Of a DNA stretch of 64,000 nt, positions 19,986-30,684 are shown one piece after another. How positions within the stretch are numbered: the first letter of the stretch is position 1; each line of letters begins with the position of its first letter. The notes beneath the pieces were generated by a model. The model was not told where the DNA came from. It made no database searches and saw only the letters and a list, made by a program, of their open reading frames with translations. Made by a program: the position numbers and the translations under genes. Source of the DNA: Bradyrhizobium betae (lineage in GTDB: Bacteria > Pseudomonadota > Alphaproteobacteria > Rhizobiales > Xanthobacteraceae); NCBI RefSeq assembly GCF_004123905.1, contig NZ_MZXW01000016.1, positions 992,001-1,056,000 of the forward strand, given 5' to 3'.

Positions 19986-21443
19986 TTAACTGTTGTTGGC
20001 CGGCTTGGTTGCGGCGGGCTTGGTCGCAGGCGTGGTAGCGGCCTTGGGCTTGGCCGGCTTGGCAGGCTGATCGGCCGTTGCAGCAGGTTTCGCCGCCGCG
20101 TCAGGCTTGGCCGCTGCATGCTTGGTCCCGGCTGGCTTCGCTGCCGTCTTGGCGTCGGGTTTCGCATCCGGCTTCGCCGCCGCCGTCTTGGCGTCCTTGC
20201 CTGCGTCTTTCGGCTTGTCGGCCGCGTCAGGCTTCTTGGCAACGCGCGACTTCTTGCCACGCGGCTTTGGCGTCGCCTGCTGGTCGGCGTCGGCCGCGAC
20301 CGCCGCGATCAGGGCGGTGCCGGTGCGGGTCGGGCCGGTATAGACCAGCACGGGTTCGGCCGCCGCAGGCGCCGTGGCCATCAGCTCGGAGGCCTTCATC
20401 AGCGGCGGCTGCAGGCCGGCGGTGAAGAAGGTGACCTGGGCTTCGCCACCGGTGGCGGAGGCCGATCCGGACGTGCCGCCATTGGTGGCGATCAGCGCAT
20501 CGTCATCGTCGCTGGCCGGCCGCTTGCGATGGCCGCCGCACATGTCCTCGCGCAAATTCGGCGGCGAGGCATCGACCGGCACCAGCTTGTCGACGGTGCC
20601 GAGCGAAGGGCGGAGCCAGGTGAGATTGTCTTGGGCGAAGCCGCGCTCGAGCAGCTGCGCAGCCTTCACCGCGCGCGCGGTGCCGGAGTTGGCGCCGAGC
20701 ACGACGGCGATCAGCCTGCGGCCATTGCGCGTCGCCGATGCGACGAGATTGTAGCCGGAGGCGCAGATGAAGCCGGTCTTGAAACCGTCGGCGCCGGGAT
20801 AGCGGCCGATCAGCTTGTTGAAATTGCCGGTGACGCGCTTGCCGAAGCGGATTGCCGGAATGTGCACGAAATATTCGTATTCCGGCAGGTCGCGCAGGAA
20901 CGACCGCGCGAGAATGCCGAGATCGCGCGCCGACGTGATCTGGCCGTCAGCGGGCAGGCCGTTCGGATTGACGTAGCTCGTCTGCGTCATGCCGAGCCGC
21001 TGCGCGGTGTCGTTCATCATCGCGGAGAAGCCGTCGATCGAGCCACCGACGCCCTCGGCAAGCACCACGGCCATGTCGTTCGCCGACTTGACCATCATCA
21101 TCTTCAGCGCGTTGTCGACGGTGAGCTGAGTTCCGGGACGGAACCCCATCTTCGACGGCGATTGCGAGGCGGCGGTCGGCGACACCGTGATCAGCGTGTC
21201 GAGCGTGAGCTTGCCATCCTTCACCGCCTTCAGCGTCACATAGGCGGTCATGATCTTGGTGACGGACGCCGGGTACCACGGGATGGTCGCGTTCTCCGCC
21301 TGCAACACCTTGCCGCTGTCGGCTTCGATCAGGAGCAACGCTTCGGCACTCGCCGCGCGCGGCGCGAGCAGCGCGGCGCATGCGATTGTCGCAGCGAACA
21401 GGTTGAACAGCGATTTGCGAAGCAGCGGGCGAAGGGCGTGCAC
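19986..21443 (-). CDS. D-alanyl-D-alanine carboxypeptidase (PBP5/6-type) with Lys/Ala-rich tail
   Basis: A serine-type S11 family carboxypeptidase that trims the terminal D-Ala of peptidoglycan stem peptides. After a signal peptide (1-33), the three active-site motifs are present: SVTK (60-63), SAN (120-122) and KTG (222-224). From about residue 365 the chain becomes a low-complexity tail rich in Lys, Ala and Pro, which replaces the usual membrane-anchoring helix. Total length is 485 aa, longer than typical because of that tail. It probably acts in the periplasm. Confidence 0.88.
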   Translation of the reverse strand: MHALRPLLRKSLFNLFAATIACAALLAPRAASAEALLLIEADSGKVLQAENATIPWYPASVTKIMTAYVTLKAVKDGKLTLDTLITVSPTAASQSPSKMGFRPGTQLTVDNALKMMMVKSANDMAVVLAEGVGGSIDGFSAMMNDTAQRLGMTQTSYVNPNGLPADGQITSARDLGILARSFLRDLPEYEYFVHIPAIRFGKRVTGNFNKLIGRYPGADGFKTGFICASGYNLVASATRNGRRLIAVVLGANSGTARAVKAAQLLERGFAQDNLTWLRPSLGTVDKLVPVDASPPNLREDMCGGHRKRPASDDDDALIATNGGTSGSASATGGEAQVTFFTAGLQPPLMKASELMATAPAAAEPVLVYTGPTRTGTALIAAVAADADQQATPKPRGKKSRVAKKPDAADKPKDAGKDAKTAAAKPDAKPDAKTAAKPAGTKHAAAKPDAAAKPAATADQPAKPAKPKAATTPATKPAATKPANNS

Positions 21444-21619
21444 TATCCGATTCCGGTCCTTGGAGATCCGCCAGTTCCGGTCGGTTCTCGTGATCTGATG
21501 TTCGGTTCTGAAATCCGGCGCCGCCGCTTGCGGCGTCGCAAACCTATACCGGCTCTTGCGTCGAGAATAGGGGCATCGGCTCGGTATTCCGCAATGAAAT
21601 AGGCCGAATTTCGACGGTG

Positions 21620-23416
21620 CTACGGGGACTTGACCGCAGTCGCCGCAGTCTCGGCAGCCGTCACCCTGGCCCGTGTCGTCTCCTGAACCATGAACTGGGC
21701 CTTGGCGAGCTCGGCAAAATGGCCGCCTTTGGCCACGAGTTCATCGAAAGTTCCGCTTTCGATCACGCGGCCATTCTCGAACACCAGGATCCGCGTGGCA
21801 TTGCGGATGGTCGAGAGGCGGTGGGCGATCACGAAGGTGGTGCGGCCCTTCATCACTTCATCGAGAGCGGCATTCACCTTGGCCTCGGTGACCGCGTCGA
21901 GTGCGCTGGTCGCTTCGTCCAGGATCAGGAGCGGCGGATCCTTGAGCAGCGCGCGGGCAATCGACAGCCGTTGGCGCTCGCCGCCGGACAGCATGCGGCC
22001 ACGCTCGCCGGCATTGGTACTGAAGCCGCCGCTGCGCTCGATGAAGTCGAGCGCCTGCGCCCGCTCGGCGGCCTTGCGCATCTCGGCCTCGGTCGCATCG
22101 GGCTTGCCGACGCGTAGATTCTCCTCGATCGAGCGGTTGAACAGCAGTGCTTCCTGGAACACGACGCCGATGTTTCGTCGCAGCGATGTCAGCGTCACGC
22201 CGCGCACGTCCATGCCGTCGATCCTGATGAAGCCGGATTGCGGGTCGAAGGCGCGATGCAGGAGCGCGATCGCGGTGGATTTGCCGGCGCCGGTAGGGCC
22301 GACCAGCGCGATGGTCTGGCCGGGCAGTGCGGTGAAGGAGAGGTCCTCGATCGCCGGTCGCTTGCCGTCATAGGAGAAGGTGACGTCGTTGAACTCGACG
22401 AGGCCGGAGAGCCGCCCCGCATCGATCGCGTCGGGCCGGTCGTGCACTGCGGGCACGGCATCGAGCACGTTGAAGAATTCGCGCAGGCGCGGCGCTTCCA
22501 TGAACACGTTGTTGATGAAGCTCACGACCTGCTCGAGCTTCTGGATCAGCATCGTCGCGAAGCTCACGAACATCACGATCTCGCCGACGGAGGTGAGCCC
22601 CTGGTCGTGCAGCGCGATGCCGAGCGAGAAGATCGCGAGCACCGTGATGGTGGTGGAGGCGCGCGTGATGACGGTGACGAGCGCCCACCATGACAGCACC
22701 GGCATCTGCGCCGCCAGCAGATCGTCGGCGACGGAGCGCAGGCCCTTCACCTCGGATTCGACGCGGACGAAACTCTGCACCAGCGCGACGTTGCCGAGTG
22801 CGTCGGAGGCGCGTGCGGAGAGCTCGCTGTAATGCTCCTCGACCTCCATCTGCATGCCAAAAGTCTTGCGCACGACGAAGGTGGTCAGCGCCGTGAAGAC
22901 GACGCAGAGCACGAACAGCAGGATCGCGAGCCGCCAGTTCAGATAGAGCGACAGCGGCAGCAGCACGATGACCGAGAGGATCGCCGCAAAATGCTCACGG
23001 AAGAACCCCAGCCACAACCGCCACAACGCGTCGGTGCCGTTGAGCATCACTTTCATCAGCCGGCCCGAATGGGTGCCGGAGTGGAAGGTCAGCGGCAGTT
23101 GCAAAATGTGTTCGAAATAGTCGGTCAGCACCGCCTGGCGCTGGCGGTGGGAGAGCCGGTCGGCCTGCAAAGCCACGATGGCGCTACAGCCGATCGTGAA
23201 TAGTCCGAACGCCACCCAGGCTATCAGGAACGGCCAGGCCGAACTCGATCCGGCCACCGTCTTGCCGGAGAGCACGTCGACGATCCGGCCGAACAGCACG
23301 GGTTCCGCGAACTGCGAGGCCGCCAGCAGCAAATTGGCGACAGCGAGCAGCCAGCCGAGCCGCGCCTCCTTGCCGAGCAGCTCGAGAACGCGGGTGTAGA
23401 GGCGGAGGATGGGCAT
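21620..23416 (-). CDS. ndvA: ABC exporter, fused permease/ATPase, NdvA-like glucan transporter
   Basis: A type I ABC exporter of 598 aa with six membrane spans then an ATPase domain. Walker A is GPTGAGKST, the signature is LSGGERQR, Walker B is [12 protein letters not shown] and the H-loop is [11 protein letters not shown]. The N-terminus [15 protein letters not shown] followed by [18 protein letters not shown] resembles NdvA/ChvA, which export cyclic beta-glucan in rhizobia. The start at ATG 23416 matches the family; a TTG at 23449 would add 11 residues. The ndvA label rests on resemblance only. Confidence 0.78.
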   Translation of the reverse strand: MPILRLYTRVLELLGKEARLGWLLAVANLLLAASQFAEPVLFGRIVDVLSGKTVAGSSSAWPFLIAWVAFGLFTIGCSAIVALQADRLSHRQRQAVLTDYFEHILQLPLTFHSGTHSGRLMKVMLNGTDALWRLWLGFFREHFAAILSVIVLLPLSLYLNWRLAILLFVLCVVFTALTTFVVRKTFGMQMEVEEHYSELSARASDALGNVALVQSFVRVESEVKGLRSVADDLLAAQMPVLSWWALVTVITRASTTITVLAIFSLGIALHDQGLTSVGEIVMFVSFATMLIQKLEQVVSFINNVFMEAPRLREFFNVLDAVPAVHDRPDAIDAGRLSGLVEFNDVTFSYDGKRPAIEDLSFTALPGQTIALVGPTGAGKSTAIALLHRAFDPQSGFIRIDGMDVRGVTLTSLRRNIGVVFQEALLFNRSIEENLRVGKPDATEAEMRKAAERAQALDFIERSGGFSTNAGERGRMLSGGERQRLSIARALLKDPPLLILDEATSALDAVTEAKVNAALDEVMKGRTTFVIAHRLSTIRNATRILVFENGRVIESGTFDELVAKGGHFAELAKAQFMVQETTRARVTAAETAATAVKSP

Positions 23417-23509
23417 GCGGGCGACGAACTCAGGCTCATAGGTCAACAAGTGAGCCCATATTCTAAGCAGGGATTGCCCGCGAGATACAGCGGAAGCTTT
23501 CGGTTTTGC

Positions 23510-24559
23510 TCAGTTGATCAGCCGGCTTTCGACCGGCGGCAGGAACCCGCTGTCGAAGATATCACCCACAGCCGGCTTCTTGCGGAATTTGAAGTCCTGA
23601 GCGATCTGGTCGATCGAGCGCGCCAGGCGCGCAGGCTCAATGCCGCCGAGGCCGTTGCGTTTGACCTCGTCGGTCAGGATGTTGTCGACGAGCACGGTGC
23701 GCAGGCGCTCCAGCTCGAGGTCGCGGTCGCCATCGTCGATGCGGCTTGCGGCTTCGTCTGCCGCCCGCGCCGGCTCTTTGACTGTCGCATTGATGCCGGC
23801 GATCAGCGCGCGGACGAAGCCCTTCACGGCGTCCGGCTTGGCCGCGGCGAAAGCGGGGTTGGCGACCACGGCAAAGCCATAGGCTTCGCAGCCGTAATCG
23901 GCATAGCGCAGCACGACGAGATCGCCGCCGGGCACGCCGCGGTCGCGCAGGTTCACCGCGGAGAGGTGGCTGAAGCCGGCGACGGCATCGACTTGCCCTG
24001 CGGACAGGATCGGCTCGCGCACCGCAGCGCTGATCTTGTGGAATTTCACGCGCGAGGCGTTGATGCCGTTCTGCTGTGCCAGCGCCGGCCACAGCCGCAT
24101 CGACAGATCGCTGTCGGCGATGCCGACGGTCTTGCCGTCGAGATCAGGTAGCAAGTGAATGCCGCGGCTCCTGCGCGCGACAATCGCGTAGGGCGCGCGG
24201 TTGAACAGCACGAACACCGCCTTCACCGGCGCCGCATCGTCCTTGTCGCGAAACCGGATCAGCTCGTTGATGTCGACGAGCGCAAGCTCGCTGTCGCCCC
24301 TGGCGACGCGCGCAAGCGCCTCCGGCGATCCGGCGGCACTGTTGAAAGAGACGTTGAGACGTTCGGCGCCGAACGCGCCGTCCTTTGCGGCAAGGAAGAA
24401 CGAGGCCATGCTCGCATCGATCGGACGATCGAAGGTGAAGTGGATCGCAGCGGAGGGCGCGGTGGTCTCGGCCGCTGCGACATCGCGCGACGTCAACGCG
24501 GCAAGCGCGATTGCAAGGGCCAGCAGGCCACGAAAGGCGATCGTCTTGAGTCCTGACAT
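23510..24559 (-). CDS. ABC transporter substrate-binding protein, NMT1/THI5-like
   Basis: A 349-residue periplasmic protein with a signal peptide (AFRGLLALAIALAALTSRDVAAAE). It has NMT1/SsuA-type features: a DGAFGAERLNV-like stretch, EALARVARGDSELALVDI and DLDGKTVGIADS. Relatives bind thiamine precursors, sulfonates or similar compounds. No permease or ATPase partner is adjacent, so it may be an orphan or serve a distant system. ATG 24559 was chosen because the signal peptide begins there; the longer frame upstream is low complexity. Confidence 0.8.
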   Translation of the reverse strand: MSGLKTIAFRGLLALAIALAALTSRDVAAAETTAPSAAIHFTFDRPIDASMASFFLAAKDGAFGAERLNVSFNSAAGSPEALARVARGDSELALVDINELIRFRDKDDAAPVKAVFVLFNRAPYAIVARRSRGIHLLPDLDGKTVGIADSDLSMRLWPALAQQNGINASRVKFHKISAAVREPILSAGQVDAVAGFSHLSAVNLRDRGVPGGDLVVLRYADYGCEAYGFAVVANPAFAAAKPDAVKGFVRALIAGINATVKEPARAADEAASRIDDGDRDLELERLRTVLVDNILTDEVKRNGLGGIEPARLARSIDQIAQDFKFRKKPAVGDIFDSGFLPPVESRLIN

Positions 24560-24703
24560 CAGTCGCGCCGGTCCCGCATTGTTGTGGTTTCGTGACGCTC
24601 GCAGCGCCGGCCGGCAGCGAGCCTGCGCGCGCCAACATGAACGGCGGATGAGCGGCGGTTGCGGCATGATCACGCAACCCCGTTCAGCTTCTGTTGGGGT
24701 TCG

Positions 24704-24729
24704 GGAACCCAACATGGGATGCGGGTGTT
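24704..24729 (+). promoter_or_regulatory. Candidate EcfG (general stress) promoter
   Basis: GGAAC at 24704-24708 and GTT at 24727-24729, separated by 18 bp, match the alphaproteobacterial EcfG pattern GGAAC-N16/17-nGTT. It lies 58 bp before the gene at 24787, a sensible distance. The -10 lacks the preferred preceding C (TGTT). Confidence 0.5.
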
Positions 24730-24786
24730 TGAAAGACATGAGCCTGTCGTCAGGCACCAATCGAGGTCCCAAGGAGGGTCCAGGAC

Positions 24787-25164
24787 ATGTTTGACAGATT
24801 TTCGAAGTTTGCCGGCCGCAAGACCGTTCTCGCCACCGCAGCGGTGCTGGCGCTGACCGCGGTCGCCCCGACGGCCTCCTACGCCGGCGGCCGCCACTGG
24901 CATGGCGGCGGTGGCGGCGCAGCGGCTGCCGCGGCCTTTGCGGGTATTGTCGGCACCGGTCTTGCGATCGCCGCGACCCGCAACGCCTACGCCTATGATG
25001 ACGGTCCGGGGCCGGGCTATGGTTATTACGGCGGTCCTGCCTATTACAGCGGCCCCGCCTACGGTCCCTATTACGGCCCGGGCCCGAACTACCAGTATCA
25101 GCGCTACGGTGGCACGGCCCCGTCTGAGCTCTGCGGTCAGGGCTACCACACGAACTGCTACTAG
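24787..25164 (+). CDS. Secreted Gly/Tyr-rich small protein
   Basis: A 125-residue exported protein with a signal peptide (cleavage near SYA-GG). A HWHGGGGGAAAA segment and one hydrophobic helix follow, and then a Gly/Pro/Tyr repeat region (GYGYYGGPAYYSGPAYGP...). A pair of cysteines lies near the end (ELCGQGYHTNC). Such proteins are common in Bradyrhizobium and of unknown role. The ribosome site AAGGAGG is very strong. An EcfG-like promoter precedes it and a terminator follows, so it may be a stress-induced envelope protein. Confidence 0.75.
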   Translation: MFDRFSKFAGRKTVLATAAVLALTAVAPTASYAGGRHWHGGGGGAAAAAAFAGIVGTGLAIAATRNAYAYDDGPGPGYGYYGGPAYYSGPAYGPYYGPGPNYQYQRYGGTAPSELCGQGYHTNCY

Positions 25165-25188
25165 CTTTGGCGAGCAAGTCTTGACCAT

Positions 25189-25229
25189 AACCGGCCGTCG
25201 CGCTTGCTGCGGCGGCCGGTTTCTTGCCT
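25189..25229 (+). terminator. Rho-independent terminator
   Basis: Stem arms AACCGGCCG (25189-25197) and CGGCCGGTT (25213-25221), with extra pairing inside the loop, are followed by a T-rich run (TTCTTGCCTTT). It lies 25 bp downstream of the Gly/Tyr-rich gene stop. Confidence 0.7.
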
Positions 25230-25281
25230 TTACTGTCGCGCGTTAACGCGCTCGCCATTGGTTTAGAGTAGTTTCAGTACC

Positions 25282-25686
25282 ATGAGTGATTCGCTTGAGC
25301 GGCTATATCTGGCTGTGCTCGCGGCCAGAGACCTTGATCCGGCAACATCGCGCACCGCCCGGCTGTTTCAGCGTGGGCCATCCAAAATGGCGAAGAAGCT
25401 GGCCGAAGAAGCCATTGAGGTCGTCATCGACGCGGTCAATGGCGACAGCGAAGCCGTGATCCGGGAAAGCGCCGACCTGCTCTACAATCTCACCGTGCTC
25501 TGGGCCTCGGCCGGCGTGCGCCCCGAGGATGTCTGGCGCGAGATGGCGCGGCGGGAAGACATGCTCGGCATCGCCGAGAAGTTGCCGAAATCGCCGATGA
25601 AGCTGCCTAAAGTCGCGTCACCCCGCGTTGCCGCCAGGCGGCCAATTGCCGCGCTCGAGGGCCGCGTCGCGCGCAAGCGCCACTAA
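25282..25686 (+). CDS. HisE-like phosphoribosyl-ATP pyrophosphohydrolase
   Basis: A MazG/HisE-fold protein of 134 aa. The core RGPSKMAKKLAEEAIEVVID carries the metal-binding EExxE pattern, and RESADLLYNLTVLW matches the HisE EAADLLYHLLVLL segment with Asn in place of His. HisE hydrolyses PR-ATP in histidine synthesis, but no his genes are nearby and the C-terminal 35 residues are a basic extension. It could be a second copy with another nucleotide substrate. Confidence 0.72.
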   Translation: MSDSLERLYLAVLAARDLDPATSRTARLFQRGPSKMAKKLAEEAIEVVIDAVNGDSEAVIRESADLLYNLTVLWASAGVRPEDVWREMARREDMLGIAEKLPKSPMKLPKVASPRVAARRPIAALEGRVARKRH

Positions 25687-25757
25687 TTCAAGTGCCACCG
25701 GAACGTCACAAAACTCACGATGGACAAATCCGTCCCATGGTGCTTCATCGCGGCGCC

Positions 25758-26339
25758 ATGCTGAAACGTATCTACGACTGGTGCATCGACGCCGCCCACA
25801 AGCCCTACGCGCTCTGGATCATGGGAGCCGTGGCTTTCGCAGAAAGCTCCTTTTTTCCGGTCCCGCCGGATGTGATGCTGATCCCGATGTCGCTGGCGCG
25901 CCCGCAGCGCGCCTGGCTCTATGCGGCGGTCTGCACCGCGACCTCAGTGATTGGCGGCCTGCTCGGCTACGCCATCGGCGCGCTGCTGTTCGACTCGGTT
26001 GGTCACTGGCTGATCCAGGCCTATGGCCTCGGCGACAAGGTTGATGCCTTCCGCGCCTCTTACGCCGAGTGGGGCGCGGTGATCATCCTGCTCAAGGGCC
26101 TGACGCCGATCCCCTACAAGCTCGTCACCATCACCTCGGGCTTCGCCGGCTACAACCTCGTCCTGTTCATCCTGTGCTCGATCGTTGCGCGCGGCGGACG
26201 TTTCTTCATCGTGGCCATCCTGCTCAACCGCTACGGCGACTGGATCCGCGTCCGGATCGAGAAGCATCTCGGCCTCGTGGTGGCGGTCGGTGCTGCCGTA
26301 CTGGTGCTTGGCTTCGTAGTCGCCATCAAACTCATTTAA
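25758..26339 (+). CDS. YqaA/DedA-like membrane protein (VTT domain)
   Basis: An integral membrane protein of 193 aa with four or five spans. FAESSFFPVPPDVMLIPM near the start and KGLTPIPYKLVTITSGFAGYN later are the re-entrant-loop motifs of the SNARE-associated/DedA (VTT) family, here the shorter YqaA type. Members are implicated in lipid or envelope homeostasis. ATG 25758 (MLKRIYDW) was preferred; ATG 25737 would add seven residues, and no clear ribosome site separates the options. Confidence 0.78.
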   Translation: MLKRIYDWCIDAAHKPYALWIMGAVAFAESSFFPVPPDVMLIPMSLARPQRAWLYAAVCTATSVIGGLLGYAIGALLFDSVGHWLIQAYGLGDKVDAFRASYAEWGAVIILLKGLTPIPYKLVTITSGFAGYNLVLFILCSIVARGGRFFIVAILLNRYGDWIRVRIEKHLGLVVAVGAAVLVLGFVVAIKLI

Positions 26340-26385
26340 GCCACGGCGCTTTGCCGCCGCGCCGGCTTCGGCTACGGTTGCCGTC

Positions 26386-26913
26386 ATGATGGTTCGATCC
26401 GGCAATCCGGCGATGCGGCTGGGGACGCTGATTTTCGCGACGATTTCGCTCCTGCTCGGTGCTGGCGGGACCGGATGGCCGCAATCCGCGCCGCCAACGC
26501 TCGGCTTGCAGGAGCAGGGGCCGCAGGCTACGCCGCCGCCCTCGACGCCCGCGCCCGCGCGTGAGGACAATCCCGGGCTGATCAACGAAATGGGCAAGCT
26601 GTTCGATAAGCTGCCCTCGATCCTGCCGCCGATCAAAAGTCCCAGCGAGACCATGAACGACCTGTCGCGGCTGGCCAAGCCCGCCACCATGGCCTCGGGC
26701 CGGGTGGCCTGTCCGGTCTCGTCCAACGGTGCGCCCGACTGCAAGCAGGCCGCCGACCAGCTCTGCCAGAGCAAGGGCTACAAGGAAGGCAAGAGCCTGA
26801 ACGCTGACTCTGCCGAGAAATGCTCGGCCAAGGTTTTGATTCCGGGCAGGCAACGCAAACCGGACGACTGCCGCACCGATACTTTCGTGACCAGCGCGCT
26901 GTGCCAGAACTGA
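26386..26913 (+). CDS. Secreted hypothetical protein, 175 aa
   Basis: A signal-like N-terminus (MRLGTLIFATISLLLGAGG) precedes a Pro-rich linker (ATPPPSTPAPARED). The C-terminal half contains five or six cysteines in VACPV, PDCKQAADQLCQSKGYK, KCSAKVL, DDCRTD and ALCQN, which suggests a disulfide-stabilised periplasmic domain. No named family is recognised. It ends 37 bp before aspA. Confidence 0.65.
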   Translation: MMVRSGNPAMRLGTLIFATISLLLGAGGTGWPQSAPPTLGLQEQGPQATPPPSTPAPAREDNPGLINEMGKLFDKLPSILPPIKSPSETMNDLSRLAKPATMASGRVACPVSSNGAPDCKQAADQLCQSKGYKEGKSLNADSAEKCSAKVLIPGRQRKPDDCRTDTFVTSALCQN

Positions 26914-26949
26914 CGTGATGGCCTGTGCGCGAGCAACAAAGGAGCGCCC

Positions 26950-28350
<1,401 letters not shown>

Positions 28351-28358
28351 CTGCTCCT

Positions 28359-28445
28359 CGTCATTGCGAGGAGCCCTTGCGACGAAGCAATCCAGGACCC
28401 TTCCGCGGAGACAGCCTGGATTGCTTCGCTTCGCTCGCAATGACG
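28359..28445. repeat. Intergenic inverted repeat, CGTCATTGCGAG family
   Basis: Outer arms CGTCATTGCGAG and CTCGCAATGACG are perfect complements, with inner arms GAAGCAATCCAGG and CCTGGATTGCTTC. The 87-bp element lies 9 bp downstream of aspA and can fold into one long hairpin. Confidence 0.8.
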
Positions 28446-28587
28446 GAGCGCCTCGGAATTCCGCTGCTTGGAATTGCAGTAACGCCATCCGCTGCGGCGG
28501 CAAAACGCAATACTTGACAGTGGAAAGATTGCCTTGTTGGTATGGCTCCCAACTTCAGTTTGACCGCCATTAGAGGATCGTTCCGCA

Positions 28588-29556
28588 ATGTCCATGCCTG
28601 CCTTGTTCAAAGGGCGCCTGTCGATCCCCGTGATCGGTTCGCCGCTCTTCATCATCTCGGTGCCCGATCTTGTGATCGCGCAGTGCAAGGCGGGTGTGGT
28701 CGGCTCGTTTCCGTCGCTGAACGCGCGGCCGCCGGAGCTGCTCGACGAATGGCTGGCGCGGATCACCGAAGAGCTCGCGGCCTATGATCGCGCCCATCCC
28801 GACAAGCCGTCGGCGCCGTTTGCCGTCAACCAGATCGTGCACAAGTCGAACAACCGGCTCGACCACGACATGCAGCTTTGCGCCAAGTACAAGGTGCCGA
28901 TGGTGATCTCCTCGCTCGGTGCGCGCGAGGAGCTGAACCAGGCGGTGCACGGCTGGGGCGGCATCGTCTTCCACGACGTGATCAACCAGAAATTCGCCCA
29001 CAAGGCGATCGAGAAGGGCGCCGACGGCCTGATCCTGGTCGCGGCCGGCGCCGGCGGTCATGCCGGCACGATCTCGCCGTTGGCGTTCGTCGCCGAGACG
29101 CGAAAATGGTTCGACGGTCCGATCGCGCTGTCGGGAGCCATCGGCAACGGCAAGGCGATCCGGGCTGCGCGCATCCTCGGTGCCGACTTCGCCTATATCG
29201 GCTCGGCCTTCATCGCGACCAAGGAAGCCAACGCGGTTGAGACGTACAAGGAGATGATCGCAGGCTCGACGGCCGACGACATCGTCTACTCCAACCTCTT
29301 CACCGGCGTGCACGGCAATTATCTGAAGCCCTCGATCCTCGCCGCCGGCATGGATCCGGAAAACCTGCCGACCTCCGATCCCTCCAAGATGAATTTCGGC
29401 ACTGACGCCTCCGGCGAGCGCGCCAAGCCGAAGGCCTGGAAGGAGATCTGGGGCTCCGGCCAGGGCATCGGCAGCGTCGAGGGAATCGTGCCCGCCGCCG
29501 AGATGATCGCGCGCTTCAAGAAGGAATACGACGAGGCGATCGATCCGCCGTTGTGA
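28588..29556 (+). CDS. Nitronate monooxygenase (2-nitropropane dioxygenase family)
   Basis: An FMN-dependent TIM-barrel oxygenase of 322 aa that oxidises nitronates such as propionate-3-nitronate. Class I features are visible: IPVIGSPLFIIS near the N-terminus, the catalytic His in AAGAGGHAGTIS (about residues 152-163), and the flavin-phosphate site SGAIGNGKAIRAA with GADFAYIGSAF. The downstream thioesterase start overlaps its stop. A paralogue lacking the His lies at 32357. Confidence 0.88.
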   Translation: MSMPALFKGRLSIPVIGSPLFIISVPDLVIAQCKAGVVGSFPSLNARPPELLDEWLARITEELAAYDRAHPDKPSAPFAVNQIVHKSNNRLDHDMQLCAKYKVPMVISSLGAREELNQAVHGWGGIVFHDVINQKFAHKAIEKGADGLILVAAGAGGHAGTISPLAFVAETRKWFDGPIALSGAIGNGKAIRAARILGADFAYIGSAFIATKEANAVETYKEMIAGSTADDIVYSNLFTGVHGNYLKPSILAAGMDPENLPTSDPSKMNFGTDASGERAKPKAWKEIWGSGQGIGSVEGIVPAAEMIARFKKEYDEAIDPPL

Positions 29557-30341
29557 TGGCTCTCGCAATGACCGCCATCTACCGCGTCGACGGCAACAGC
29601 GTCGTCACCACCCCTGATGCGGCCGGTCCCTGGGACCGGCGCATGCAGCACGGCTCGGCGCCGGCCTCGCTGGTGACGTGGGCGGCCGAGCGCATTCCGA
29701 CGCCGGTGCCGATGAACATTGCGCGCGTCACCATCGACCTGATGCGCCCCGTGCCGGTCGCGCCGCTCACGATTGAGAGCGAGGTCCTGCGGGAGGGCCG
29801 CAAGATCCAGCTCTGCGAAATCAAGCTGCTGGCCGACGGCGTGCAGGTCGTCGGCGCCACCGTGCTCAAGATCAAACAGCAGGTGCTGCCGCTGCCGGAT
29901 GACGTCAAGGAGCTGCCGGTCACGCTGCCTTTGCCTGAGGACTCGCTGGCCGAGGACGGTCACGCCGCCACCAGCCCGTTCGTGCGAACCGTCTCGATGC
30001 GCGCCGCGCGCGGCCGCTTCGGCCAGGCCGGTGCCGGTGCGATCTGGTTTCGCGTCGACCATCCCCTGATCGAGGGCGAGCCGATCTCGCAGGCGATGCG
30101 TGCGCTCGTCGCCGCCGATTTCTCCAACGGCACCGCCTCGACGCTGGACTTCCGTGCCTGGACCTACATCAACGCCGACCTCACCGTGAGCTTTGCGCGC
30201 CAGCCGGTCGGCGAGTGGATCCTGCTCGACGGCGAATCCTGGATCGGCCCCGACGGTGCGGGCCTCGCGATGTCACGGTTGGCCGATCGGCGAGGATACT
30301 TCGGCCGCGCGGTTCAGAGCCTGGTGATCGAGAAGCGGTGA
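29556..30341 (+). CDS. Acyl-CoA thioesterase family protein (TesB-like, double hotdog)
   Basis: A 261-residue protein with two hotdog-fold halves, resembling the acyl-CoA thioesterase/TesB group. The segment PWDRRMQHGSAPASLVTWAA and the following NIARVTIDLMRPVP are typical of the family. ATG 29556 overlaps the upstream stop in a TGATG arrangement, so expression is coupled to the nitronate monooxygenase; ATG 29568 is an alternative. It may hydrolyse an acyl-CoA made in the same pathway. Confidence 0.75.
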   Translation: MALAMTAIYRVDGNSVVTTPDAAGPWDRRMQHGSAPASLVTWAAERIPTPVPMNIARVTIDLMRPVPVAPLTIESEVLREGRKIQLCEIKLLADGVQVVGATVLKIKQQVLPLPDDVKELPVTLPLPEDSLAEDGHAATSPFVRTVSMRAARGRFGQAGAGAIWFRVDHPLIEGEPISQAMRALVAADFSNGTASTLDFRAWTYINADLTVSFARQPVGEWILLDGESWIGPDGAGLAMSRLADRRGYFGRAVQSLVIEKR

Positions 30342-30446
30342 GTGTGGTGGCAAGCACCGTGATTGCGCCTTGGATCGATTGAACGGCAGGCTTCCGCCGC
30401 CGCGGAAGGGATGCAAGGTCGTGTTCGACCAGGGCATCCTGCCAGT

Positions 30447-30545
30447 TCATATTCCGTAGAAGATCTTGATCTCCCACAGCACCACGATAATGGCCGTGAT
30501 CAACGTGACCGCAGCAACTGCACTTTCCAGGGAAGCGACTCTCAT
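30447..30545 (-). CDS. 32-residue single-span membrane peptide
   Basis: A short open frame encodes MRVASLESAVAAVTLITAII followed by VVLWEIKIFYGI. It has one clear transmembrane helix (about residues 9-26). GGAGTAAGAA places a good ribosome site 6-8 nt before the ATG at 30545. It lies in the convergent gap between the thioesterase and the acyl-CoA ligase, on the ligase strand. No family is recognised, but size and shape match small membrane proteins that tune larger complexes. Confidence 0.55.
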   Translation of the reverse strand: MRVASLESAVAAVTLITAIIVVLWEIKIFYGI

Positions 30546-30684
30546 TTCTTACTCCGCTTCCCAGCCCCATCAGCGGTCTAGTTGATTCCCTGATTCGCCC
30601 GCAATCGGTCGGCCGGCGCGGGAGCGCACTCTGTTGCGCGCTGTGGTGCCCGGGCCACAACGACACCGTAAAATCCCGGGGTAG

